From assembly GCA_016840965.1 (NCBI GenBank), contig JAEORI010000287.1, forward strand, positions 1 to 16,268: a stretch of 16,268 bases of DNA, written 5' to 3'. The stretch is from Candidatus Thorarchaeota archaeon. Its GTDB lineage: Archaea > Asgardarchaeota > Thorarchaeia > Thorarchaeales > Thorarchaeaceae. Positions 1 to 5,876 of the stretch are shown here, one piece after another (position 1 is the stretch's first letter; every line of letters begins with the position of its first letter). The notes beneath the pieces are model-generated. The model made no database searches. It was not told the origin of the DNA and worked only from the letters and a program-made list of their open reading frames with translations. A program made the position numbers and the translations under genes.

Positions 1-230
1 AGATAACCATGGAGATTCTTGAGAAGGCTAAGAAAATCAGAGGACTAGTGTCAGGCCGCGACCCACGAGGTCTTGCTGCAGCGGCAATCTACATCGCTGC
101 AATAATGTCAGACAGTAGAGTCACCCAACGCGATATCTCAGATGTAAGCGGTGTCACGGAGGTGACAATCAGAAACCGCTACAAAGAGCTGGTGACTAAG
201 CTTGAACTCACTATTGCTCTGTATTCATAG
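1..230 (+). CDS. tfb: Transcription initiation factor IIB (TFB), C-terminal end, partial
   Basis: This is the 3' end of a gene whose 5' part lies outside the window; the frame is open to the window edge, so the ATG at 9 is an internal Met. The visible residues form the end of the second cyclin-like repeat of archaeal TFB/eukaryotic TFIIB. Typical stretches are [29 protein letters not shown] and [13 protein letters not shown]; the last is the classic helix-turn-helix end of the repeat that contacts the BRE element upstream of TATA. TFB binds the TBP-TATA complex and recruits RNA polymerase. The gene ends in TAG, followed 9 nt later by a strong palindromic hairpin. Family assignment is firm. 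Which TFB paralogue it is, and whether the N-terminal zinc ribbon and B-reader are intact, cannot be seen. Confidence 0.93.
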   Translation, partial: ITMEILEKAKKIRGLVSGRDPRGLAAAAIYIAAIMSDSRVTQRDISDVSGVTEVTIRNRYKELVTKLELTIALYS

Positions 231-239
231 ATTCAACCC

Positions 240-259
240 GGCTGCAGGATCCTGCAGCC
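240..259 (+). terminator. 20-bp perfect palindrome after tfb, likely hairpin terminator
   Basis: The half-site GGCTGCAGGA is repeated as an exact inverted repeat, able to form an 8-bp GC-rich stem (GGCTGCAG/CTGCAGCC) with a GATC loop. It starts 9 nt after the tfb stop and is followed by a T-rich stretch (CCTTTCATTTTTG). That arrangement resembles a hairpin-plus-T terminator. Archaeal termination depends mostly on the T-tract, so the hairpin may instead stabilise the mRNA 3' end. A dimeric protein-binding site is an alternative. Confidence 0.55.
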
Positions 260-307
260 ACCTTTCATTTTTGTAATTATGCACATCCGTTTCAGTAAGT
301 CATAGGA

Positions 308-315
308 TTTATCTG
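308..315 (+). promoter_or_regulatory. TATA-like box for the zinc-ribbon gene
   Basis: ATTTATCT lies about 45-52 nt upstream of the ATG at 360. Transcription would start around 335-340 and leave a leader of about 20 nt that includes the G-rich ribosome site AAGGGGAT (349-356). This is a weak consensus match and tentative. Confidence 0.3.
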
Positions 316-359
316 AATCCTCCATTGGATAATGACCAATCCAGTGGTAAGGGGATACA

Positions 360-614
360 ATGATAGAAGTCATCTATTTCATCATCATGGTCGGGATAAT
401 TGCCACAACGCTAGGATGGTGTCTAGATTCAGTCTTCTCGGGAGCTATCAATCCAATCTATGTTAGAGATTTGGGACCTGAAACTGAACATCAATATTCC
501 GTAATTGTTTGTCGAGTTTGTGGTCATGAGGTGAGATATTCAATTCAGAAGATGGAATCTAATGGGGAGGTCAAATGCGATAAATGTGGGAGTTTTCTTA
601 CAGAAAGGAAATGA
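360..614 (+). CDS. Small membrane-anchored zinc-ribbon protein
   Basis: An 84-residue protein. Residues 4-20 (VIYFIIMVGIIATTLGW) form one hydrophobic segment that should anchor it in the membrane. The rest is a compact soluble tail with two CxxC pairs, C51-x2-C54 (CRVC) and C73-x2-C76 (CDKC), spaced like a zinc ribbon. It therefore probably presents a small zinc-binding domain at the membrane surface; partner and role are unknown. The start is supported by a G-rich AAGGGGAT site ending 3 nt before the ATG. It lies between tfb and the CPBP protease on the same strand, with its own probable promoter upstream and 84 nt before the next gene. The gene looks real because the Cys spacing and single helix are coherent, but no named family is recognised. 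Confidence 0.75.
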   Translation: MIEVIYFIIMVGIIATTLGWCLDSVFSGAINPIYVRDLGPETEHQYSVIVCRVCGHEVRYSIQKMESNGEVKCDKCGSFLTERK

Positions 615-641
615 GATTCTTTATCCTCTTCAATGTCTGGC

Positions 642-649
642 CTTAAATT
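642..649 (+). promoter_or_regulatory. TATA-like box upstream of the CPBP protease
   Basis: CTTAAATT lies about 50-57 nt upstream of the ATG at 699, after the stop of the zinc-ribbon gene. It would put the transcript start near 670 and give a leader of about 30 nt containing the AGGAGA ribosome site at 685-690. Weak sequence match; tentative. Confidence 0.3.
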
Positions 650-698
650 GCACTAACCTGCACCTATGCCCGTCTATCCTAAATAGGAGACCGTCTAT

Positions 699-1655
699 AT
701 GGTGCAAACAACAGTTCAGGAGCGTTCTCCATCCATGAAAGAGGAGCACTCCTTCTGGTCCTCGCTGAGTCTACTAACCGTTAGTGGAATCATGTTGCTA
801 ATCGGAATAGCATGGCGTGTGGTTGACCAGTTTGTCCTTGGTCTTGGAGACACTTGGATCAACATAATGCCTTCCAAGCTGTTTCCATTCTTGATCATTA
901 TTGGGTTCTTCTGGAGATATCGAAGACCGGAGATAGAAACTGCCTTAGGTCTCTCTCGGAACCAGATGCGAATTCAACTTGCTGTTGGACTTGCCATGGG
1001 TCTGCTAATCTCTGGCCTGATTGACATCGGAGGCACTGTTGTTTATGGTCTTCTTCTTGATCCCACCTACCCTCTCGACCTTCACATTCTCAATCCACAG
1101 CTTCTCGGGTATACACTTCTCTTTTTCTTAACAAATGCATTCCTAGAGGAGACCCTCTTCAGAGGGCTGTTACAGAATGGACTCAAGACTCGTTTCTCAG
1201 CTAATATGGCAATTGTACTTTCTGCGATTGCATTTGGTTTCTGGCATGCGGGATGGCCACTATTGAATGGTGGTCCGAATGTTGTTAGAGAAGTATCCAT
1301 GATGGTCTTTTTCACCACCATCCTAGGTCTCCTTTTTGGTGTCTACTACGAGCGATTCAGTTCTGGCAAGTCACTCATGGGCGTAATTGTAGCGCATACC
1401 ATCTTCAATTTCGTCAATGAGAACTTCAAGATTGGACCCGAACCCTCAATGCAGGGACCAGACATGGCATTTCTTACACCGGGTCTTCTCGGGACTACAC
1501 TTGTCATGTTCCTTATTGTCTTCTCCACGTTCTTTTTTGTATTTACACGATACAAGATAGAACACGTTTCATCATTTTTGAGCCGAATCACAGAGAGGGC
1601 ACAGAACATGCATCAAGGTCTTTCTGGAACCGAATCTACCAAAAATGATAGTTGA
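699..1655 (+). CDS. CPBP-family intramembrane metalloprotease (type II CAAX protease-like)
   Basis: A 318-residue polytopic membrane protein with about eight hydrophobic segments and the three hallmark motifs of the CPBP/Rce1/ABI family. These are EETLFRG (E150, E151, R155), FxxxH in FGFWH (H183) and HxxxN in HTIFN (H233, N237). In characterised members the Glu and His residues form the intramembrane active site. The family includes eukaryotic Rce1, which removes the last residues of prenylated CAAX proteins, and bacterial enzymes involved in peptide processing or immunity. The substrate here is unknown. The start is supported by AGGAGA 8 nt before the ATG. The seven-helix protein follows after only 8 nt, so the two are probably one operon. 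The C-terminal ~35 residues are a hydrophilic tail. All catalytic residues are present, so activity is expected. Confidence 0.9.
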   Translation: MVQTTVQERSPSMKEEHSFWSSLSLLTVSGIMLLIGIAWRVVDQFVLGLGDTWINIMPSKLFPFLIIIGFFWRYRRPEIETALGLSRNQMRIQLAVGLAMGLLISGLIDIGGTVVYGLLLDPTYPLDLHILNPQLLGYTLLFFLTNAFLEETLFRGLLQNGLKTRFSANMAIVLSAIAFGFWHAGWPLLNGGPNVVREVSMMVFFTTILGLLFGVYYERFSSGKSLMGVIVAHTIFNFVNENFKIGPEPSMQGPDMAFLTPGLLGTTLVMFLIVFSTFFFVFTRYKIEHVSSFLSRITERAQNMHQGLSGTESTKNDS

Positions 1656-1663
1656 GTTGAGGA

Positions 1664-2365
1664 ATGATAATATTGCAGATAGGTACTGAATTAGTAATCC
1701 TCTCGAGTTTAGCGACCATGGCGTTATCAGGGGGAATTGGAGTATACCTATTTCGACTTTGGAGGTCCCAGCCGACACGATTGATGACGGATCTACCGCT
1801 AGTTTTCGCAATCTCTACTATAGCTCAAGCGGTTCAAATCTTCATTGGGACACTTCCGAACGTTGGATTGGTAGCATTTTCAATGGAGCTATTTCGAATC
1901 CGTGCCATCATAATCTGTTTTTCAATAGTTCCAATATTTGGTGCATTGTTACAGATTTGGGCCCCAAGATTCCAGAAGTATCACAATAGGTCAGTGCTCC
2001 TTGTGTCAGCGATTTTGATGGCCACTTCGTTAGTTGGACCTAGTGAGGAAATCATCATGGTGATGGTCATCCCCTGGATTCTTGTGTTCGGACTCCTGAT
2101 GTTAATTACATTCGTTATCACATGGAAAACAAATAGGCTGAAAGAAGTCAGGAGTGAGATCATGATTGTATCGATTATATTTGGTCTAGTTAGTCAAACA
2201 CTTCGAGTTCCATTATTGGGATCAACATTCTTCTACATTCCAGATGTCTTTCTGATGCTATCGATGGTCTTCATAGCGATAGCTTTCGCAAATCCTTGGT
2301 ACAAAAGAGAGCTTGGTGAAAAACAACTTGCAGCTCCAGAGATTCAAATGACAGTTGACTATTAG
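1664..2365 (+). CDS. Seven-helix integral membrane protein, unknown function
   Basis: A 233-residue, strongly hydrophobic protein with seven predicted membrane segments at about residues 9-30, 45-63, 80-99, 109-125, 130-154, 165-180 and 190-209. A short charged C-terminal tail follows. No catalytic motif or family signature is recognised. The layout resembles the 7TM sensor modules found in front of signalling domains, but no such domain is attached. The gene starts 8 nt after the CPBP protease stop, which implies co-transcription. GAGG (1659-1662) sits only 1 nt from the ATG at 1664; an in-frame TTG at 1673 would have better spacing, so the exact start is uncertain. The protein could be a substrate or partner of the neighbouring protease; that is inference from position only. 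Confidence 0.75.
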   Translation: MIILQIGTELVILSSLATMALSGGIGVYLFRLWRSQPTRLMTDLPLVFAISTIAQAVQIFIGTLPNVGLVAFSMELFRIRAIIICFSIVPIFGALLQIWAPRFQKYHNRSVLLVSAILMATSLVGPSEEIIMVMVIPWILVFGLLMLITFVITWKTNRLKEVRSEIMIVSIIFGLVSQTLRVPLLGSTFFYIPDVFLMLSMVFIAIAFANPWYKRELGEKQLAAPEIQMTVDY

Positions 2366-2386
2366 GAGAAAAATAAAGGGTAGGGG

Positions 2387-2414
2387 TCTTCACTCCTATG
2401 CAGGATGGTGAAGA
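2387..2414. terminator. Hairpin between convergent genes, likely bidirectional terminator
   Basis: TCTTCAC (2387-2393) pairs with GTGAAGA (2408-2414), and the stem continues inside as TCCT/AGGA around an ATGC loop, with a 2-nt bulge (TG). It lies between the stops of the seven-helix protein (plus) and the GH3 enzyme (minus). T-rich DNA follows it on both strands (CTATTTCTTTG on plus, CTTTATTTTTCTCC on minus), as expected for a shared terminator. Confidence 0.5.
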
Positions 2415-2473
2415 TCTCCTCTATTTCTTTGTCACCCAGTTGAAACTCCGCTAGTGTTTCGTTGGCATTATGC

Positions 2474-4012
2474 CTATGCACTACCTTCAACTACCTCAGC
2501 TGTTAGCGGGACTAGTTTAGCTTGGATATGAGTCAGTTCAATGATACTCTCGGTATAAGAACTCCCCATCTTCTTCACAATGGTAGGACCTAGTGATCCA
2601 AATTCCTGAACATACTTGAACTCGCCATTATTCCTTCCAACACATTCGTCAAAAGCTCGAGCAAACTCGATTGGATCAATGTCATTATTGAACATCACTG
2701 CGATGACATAATTTGCTTGACCCTCTCCAATAGTACCATAGACATTGTAGTCAATGATTTCAGCTCCTGTCACCTTGGTTGCATAAGCAACACCCTCTGT
2801 GACATGTGCATCTGAAAGCTTCTCTCCTGTCAGATTGACAGATTTGCCTTTACGACCTATTCTATGAACTGAATAAGGATCTGTGTCCTTGAGGGTCATC
2901 ATGTCGCCTATCCGGTATCTTGTATAACCCATCAGGTTGGTAAGGACCATCTCATACCTTTGACCCTTCTTAGCTTCGGAGAGTGGTATGACAGTTGGGT
3001 GGTCCTTTTCAATTTCTGACTCAGGGATAAACTCAAAATAGTTAATGTGTGGAAGGAGTTGAATACCATTGTCGGTGTTGTCCAACAATGTTGTTCCATA
3101 TATGCCCTCAGATCCCGCATAATTATCCCAAAGAGTGGCATTTGGCAGCGTGCGTTTCAACCATGGTTTGAATGGATCCGCATCAACACCTGTTGCACCA
3201 ACCATTATCAGATTTGGCCAGAGGACATTCAGATCCAATTTCCCATCGTCACTGAGAGCTTCTCTGATTCTTGCCTCATGTTTGGTGCCTTTGAATTCCT
3301 CAAGAAGACTGGGTCCGTACTCACTCTGCATTCGACGAATGAATGCAAAAATCAGAGTGGTTATACCACCTAACGAGGTGATGTTCTCTGTCACAGCGTA
3401 CTTGGCATAAGCCCACAGCTTCTCGCTCATCTCGGTAATGTTGAATATCTCTTCACCTGGTTTGATGAGTTTCTTGAGTAATGCGTTGGCGATCATCTCC
3501 CGAGAGATGCCGGTCATGTATCCAAGAGGAACTCCGTTTATCTCACCTATCTTCGCTGGTGCTGCGAATGTGAGCATCGTACCATCAAAGACCTTGTTGT
3601 TACCCTCCTTTGCATTGATGAACGACATTAAGAACAACATGCTTCCGCCTGTGTAGTCACTCAGACCAGCCTTGCTCAGAGGTAGAGCCTTGGGTCTTCC
3701 TGTAGATCCACTACTTTGAACATACCATATCACGGGATCAGATGTGATGATTGGTAGTGCAGGATTCGCCTGAATCTGCTCCCAATAGGGCGTCATTGTG
3801 TAATAATCATGAAGTGGGACTGTTTCACTAAATTGCTCATGGTTCCGAATGTTGGCATAGTTGTTATCCTTCCCAAACTGAGTCTGACTGTGTCTATCAA
3901 GTATTGACATTAACTTGGTCTCAGTCAGTTCAATTGGATTGTTCAGAATTTCAGCAATGGTCTTTGCTTTTCTTTTTGCTAACAATGGAATTAGCTTGCT
4001 GATCACTCCCAT
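2474..4012 (-). CDS. GH3-family acyl-adenylate-forming enzyme (acyl-acid amido synthetase-like)
   Basis: A 512-residue soluble protein of the GH3 branch of the ANL adenylating superfamily. Plant members such as JAR1 adenylate hormone carboxylic acids and join them to amino acids; prokaryotic members are mostly uncharacterised. Visible motifs in order: the ATP-binding P-loop SSGSTGRPK (100-108), YAGSEG (298-303) typical of the acyl/ATP pocket, RYRIGD (365-370), and GRKGKSVNLTGEKL (386-399) at the hinge to the small C-terminal domain. Plant members are somewhat longer, about 575-610 residues. The ATG at 4012 is the only usual start codon before an upstream in-frame stop; a GGAGG lies 12 nt before it, a rather long spacing. 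The gene stands alone with its own promoter region and converges on the membrane operon. Family is clear; acid and amine substrates are not known. Confidence 0.9.
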   Translation of the reverse strand: MGVISKLIPLLAKRKAKTIAEILNNPIELTETKLMSILDRHSQTQFGKDNNYANIRNHEQFSETVPLHDYYTMTPYWEQIQANPALPIITSDPVIWYVQSSGSTGRPKALPLSKAGLSDYTGGSMLFLMSFINAKEGNNKVFDGTMLTFAAPAKIGEINGVPLGYMTGISREMIANALLKKLIKPGEEIFNITEMSEKLWAYAKYAVTENITSLGGITTLIFAFIRRMQSEYGPSLLEEFKGTKHEARIREALSDDGKLDLNVLWPNLIMVGATGVDADPFKPWLKRTLPNATLWDNYAGSEGIYGTTLLDNTDNGIQLLPHINYFEFIPESEIEKDHPTVIPLSEAKKGQRYEMVLTNLMGYTRYRIGDMMTLKDTDPYSVHRIGRKGKSVNLTGEKLSDAHVTEGVAYATKVTGAEIIDYNVYGTIGEGQANYVIAVMFNNDIDPIEFARAFDECVGRNNGEFKYVQEFGSLGPTIVKKMGSSYTESIIELTHIQAKLVPLTAEVVEGSA

Positions 4013-4099
4013 CAGCGAACCATGCCTCCATGTGATTCATTGATGCGAAATGACCAAACTCCATTCTTTCGATTCGACATCTAGTCTTGCCTCCTTTGT

Positions 4100-4121
4100 T
4101 TTCTGGAGATATCTCCAGAAA
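4100..4121. promoter_or_regulatory. Perfect 22-bp palindrome, candidate operator of the GH3 gene
   Basis: The half-site TTTCTGGAGAT is followed directly by its exact reverse complement. It begins right after a TATA-like element on the minus strand (4124-4131) and spans the region down to the expected transcript start, about 88 nt before the GH3 ATG. A dimeric regulator bound here would block polymerase loading, so a repressor operator is the likeliest reading. A hairpin in the leader is the alternative. Confidence 0.55.
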
Positions 4122-4123
4122 TC

Positions 4124-4131
4124 GCATAAAC
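4124..4131 (-). promoter_or_regulatory. TATA-like box for the GH3 gene
   Basis: On the minus strand this reads GTTTATGC. With the usual archaeal spacing of about 25 nt, transcription would begin near 4100-4105 and give a leader of roughly 90 nt. No clear BRE is visible upstream. Tentative. Confidence 0.35.
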
Positions 4132-4546
4132 CAGAAATAGTACAAAGAATACTAAGTTCCTCTGTTTGCCTCACTTACCTCCTATGAGCTTTGAAAAACT
4201 AATAATAAAATCAATGAGTATCAGCGTTTAAATTTTAAGTTCTAATATTCTTTTTATTACGTATTAAAGGCGTATTCAATCTTATTTTTTAATTATAACG
4301 TCGAAAAGTGCAATCCGAACCAGCTACTATCTCATTGTTCTTAGGCTCACAATACCCATTGAACTATTATTAGCGCCTTTTTTTCTTCGGGCGATGAAAC
4401 AGCGTGCTAGTTTTCAGATCTTAATAAAAAGATGCACTTCAGTTGCAGAAAAGGACCTTGGAAATTATAGAAAAGAGAATTGAAACAATTAAAAACGATA
4501 TTCTTACTAAAGAGAACTTAATATCTATACGCTGGTTCTCATAGGG

Positions 4547-4554
4547 CTTTAAAA
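4547..4554 (+). promoter_or_regulatory. TATA-like box for the 4644-5864 gene pair
   Basis: CTTTAAAA lies so that transcription would start near 4577-4580. That is at or after the GTG (4572) and ATG (4575) that could otherwise begin the next gene, and so favours the downstream ATG at 4644 as the true start. Confidence 0.35.
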
Positions 4555-4643
4555 TCGAAAAGAAGCTCTTTGTGATGTCATTCATATTTAACCTAATCTT
4601 CGTAAAGCTTTGTGTACTAATTCTTTCTATATGGTGCATAAGT

Positions 4644-5396
4644 ATGCTTACGCAACTTGAAGATCAACTACTGGCGGCTCATAAAGAAGTGAATGTTCAA
4701 GGAATGGTAGATGTCACCCTGCCACTTCAGGTCATGTTTAACAGTGCAGATAGAACTATCCTCAAGGCGAGATTACGATATCACTCAGAGGATAGGGATG
4801 CAAGCCTGATTGTGATTGTCGGACTTCGAAGTGAAATCCTTTCTCCTTTCCCACGGTTCGACATAGAACGGAAAGGGAGGTACTTGCCTTGCGATATTCC
4901 GGGAGTTGTACCTGGACTTGCACTCATGGCTTCATCAATTAACAATGGACTTGCACTCAGTGCCATTGCCAAAGACGATGCAACAAGATTGGTGTTAGTC
5001 TTTGAGGGTCTATCAGGAAAGAAAGGGGGTAGCTTGAAAGCTCTGTCTGCAGCAGTCAGGAATTTCATGCTGCGTTGGACAGAGTGGACTGATGTCTTGC
5101 TTGGAATAATACGACGCGACCTTATTGTTGGAAGTTGGGACCTTGACTGGAGGGAATTCCTTGCTGGAGAATCCGGCTTCATTACAATGCATTGGTTTCG
5201 TCCAATGACATACTCGGAGAGAGAACTAGCTTTACAGAGAGTATTGGTAGCATCGAAGGCACTCTTAGCATCAGTGCTTGGTGGTAATAAATTAAGAGAC
5301 CCTATGATTCTAGGGTTAAAGGAATGGCTAGATGACCTTGAGCCGCTACCAGAGGTAGTTGGTGGAGCCCCAATAGGGGAGGAGGTTGAAATCTAG
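4644..5396 (+). CDS. Hypothetical protein, first gene of a coupled pair
   Basis: A 250-residue protein from the ATG at 4644, which has GGTG 7 nt upstream. The frame is open further up to a GTG at 4572 and ATG at 4575, which would add 24 very hydrophobic residues. That segment is probably translated AT-rich DNA, but an N-terminal membrane anchor cannot be excluded. No family is recognised. The body looks like a mixed alpha/beta soluble protein: a beta-rich start (ARLRYHSEDRDASLIVIVGL), a Gly/Pro-rich turn (CDIPGVVPGLALMA), a helical middle and an acidic C-terminus (GEEVEI). The next gene begins on the base after its TAG stop, with a strong GGAGGT site inside this gene's end. The two are almost certainly co-translated and probably work together. 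Confidence 0.75.
   Translation: MLTQLEDQLLAAHKEVNVQGMVDVTLPLQVMFNSADRTILKARLRYHSEDRDASLIVIVGLRSEILSPFPRFDIERKGRYLPCDIPGVVPGLALMASSINNGLALSAIAKDDATRLVLVFEGLSGKKGGSLKALSAAVRNFMLRWTEWTDVLLGIIRRDLIVGSWDLDWREFLAGESGFITMHWFRPMTYSERELALQRVLVASKALLASVLGGNKLRDPMILGLKEWLDDLEPLPEVVGGAPIGEEVEI
5381..5386 (+). promoter_or_regulatory. Strong ribosome binding site that sets a GTG start
   Basis: GGAGGT, within a longer GGGGAGGAGGTTG stretch at the end of the upstream gene, lies 10 nt before the GTG at 5397. It justifies a GTG start with zero intergenic bases and points to translational coupling. Confidence 0.7.
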
Positions 5397-5864
5397 GTGC
5401 AAGTTGATGAAGTCCTTCAGGACATCCCTCGGACTCCGTTCATGATCCCTCAAATAGCATGGCTTGCAGGTGCAATAGCAGGATTGAAAATTGTAGGGAA
5501 AAGAACTCCTAATTGGCTCTGGCAGGAGTTCTATGATGACATCTTCCAGATGATTCAGTTGGTGGGAGTCGTCCCAACTGCAGATCCAGGTTCAGCTCCT
5601 CCGGAAGGAGAAGAATTTGTTGGTTCTGCGTTTGAGGCGCTAGGCGGTTATGTAAGTGTAGCAGGCGAGATAACTCCCGAAGGACTCTATTTTAGAGTGC
5701 CACTTGCAAGTCAACAAAATATCATTCAACTACTAAAAGGATTAACAGTTCTAAAGTATCATGGGGAAATTGTCATACCAGCATTTGACCTACCCGCATT
5801 TCTTCGATCAGTACCTATTGAAGGACCAATAGCAGGACTGTTGGAAGAAGAAGAGATTTCATAA
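5397..5864 (+). CDS. Hypothetical protein, second gene of a coupled pair
   Basis: A 155-residue protein starting with GTG immediately after the upstream stop. No family is recognised. It has a helical N-terminal half (residues about 15-60, including IAWLAGAIAGLKIVG and FYDDIFQMIQLVG), a Pro/Gly-rich linker (ADPGSAPPEGEE, about 62-73) and a second half with alternating strands and helices (LYFRVPLASQQNIIQLLKG). It ends in an acidic tail (LLEEEEIS). It is acidic and has no clear membrane segment. It converges on the 677-codon minus-strand gene with only 12 nt between stops. A small partner subunit of the preceding protein is the simplest reading, by inference. Confidence 0.75.
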   Translation: MQVDEVLQDIPRTPFMIPQIAWLAGAIAGLKIVGKRTPNWLWQEFYDDIFQMIQLVGVVPTADPGSAPPEGEEFVGSAFEALGGYVSVAGEITPEGLYFRVPLASQQNIIQLLKGLTVLKYHGEIVIPAFDLPAFLRSVPIEGPIAGLLEEEEIS

Positions 5865-5876
5865 AATGGGAAATGC

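Larger units (their letters stand above)
4013..4643. other. Divergent AT-rich intergenic region
   Basis: About 630 bases between the start of the GH3 gene (minus) and the preferred start of the 250-aa gene (plus). Going left to right it holds the GH3 leader, a 22-bp palindrome (4100-4121), a TATA-like box for GH3 (4124-4131), a long A/T-rich stretch (about 4195-4300) with no coding signal, and a TATA-like box for the plus-strand gene (4547-4554). No tRNA or convincing small ORF was seen. Two ORFs on the minus strand here read like translated AT-rich noise. Confidence 0.6.

Noticed and set aside
324..340. ATTGG/CCAAT inverted repeat before the zinc-ribbon gene
   Set aside because: The arms are only 5 bp, which is common by chance in intergenic DNA of this composition.
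3047..3410. Two plus-strand ORFs (108 and 91 codons) inside the GH3 gene
   Set aside because: They are antisense frames of a well-conserved enzyme, overlap each other and carry no motif.
3951..4145. Minus-strand 64-codon ORF overlapping the GH3 start
   Set aside because: It is out of frame with GH3, covers the leader and palindrome, and has no coherent protein features. A leader-peptide role has no support.
4439..4639. Minus-strand 66-codon ORF in the AT-rich gap
   Set aside because: Composition is that of translated A/T-rich DNA and it overlaps the promoter of the plus-strand gene pair.
4572..4643. N-terminal hydrophobic extension (signal peptide or membrane anchor) of the 4644 gene
   Set aside because: The sequence is A/T-rich and yields F/I/L/N by composition. 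It lacks a basic N-terminus, and a TATA-like box places the transcript start near it. Kept only as an alternative start.
4781..5182. Minus-strand 133-codon ORF
   Set aside because: It lies entirely within the plus-strand 4644-5396 gene, which has better start signals and gene coupling. Treated as an antisense shadow.
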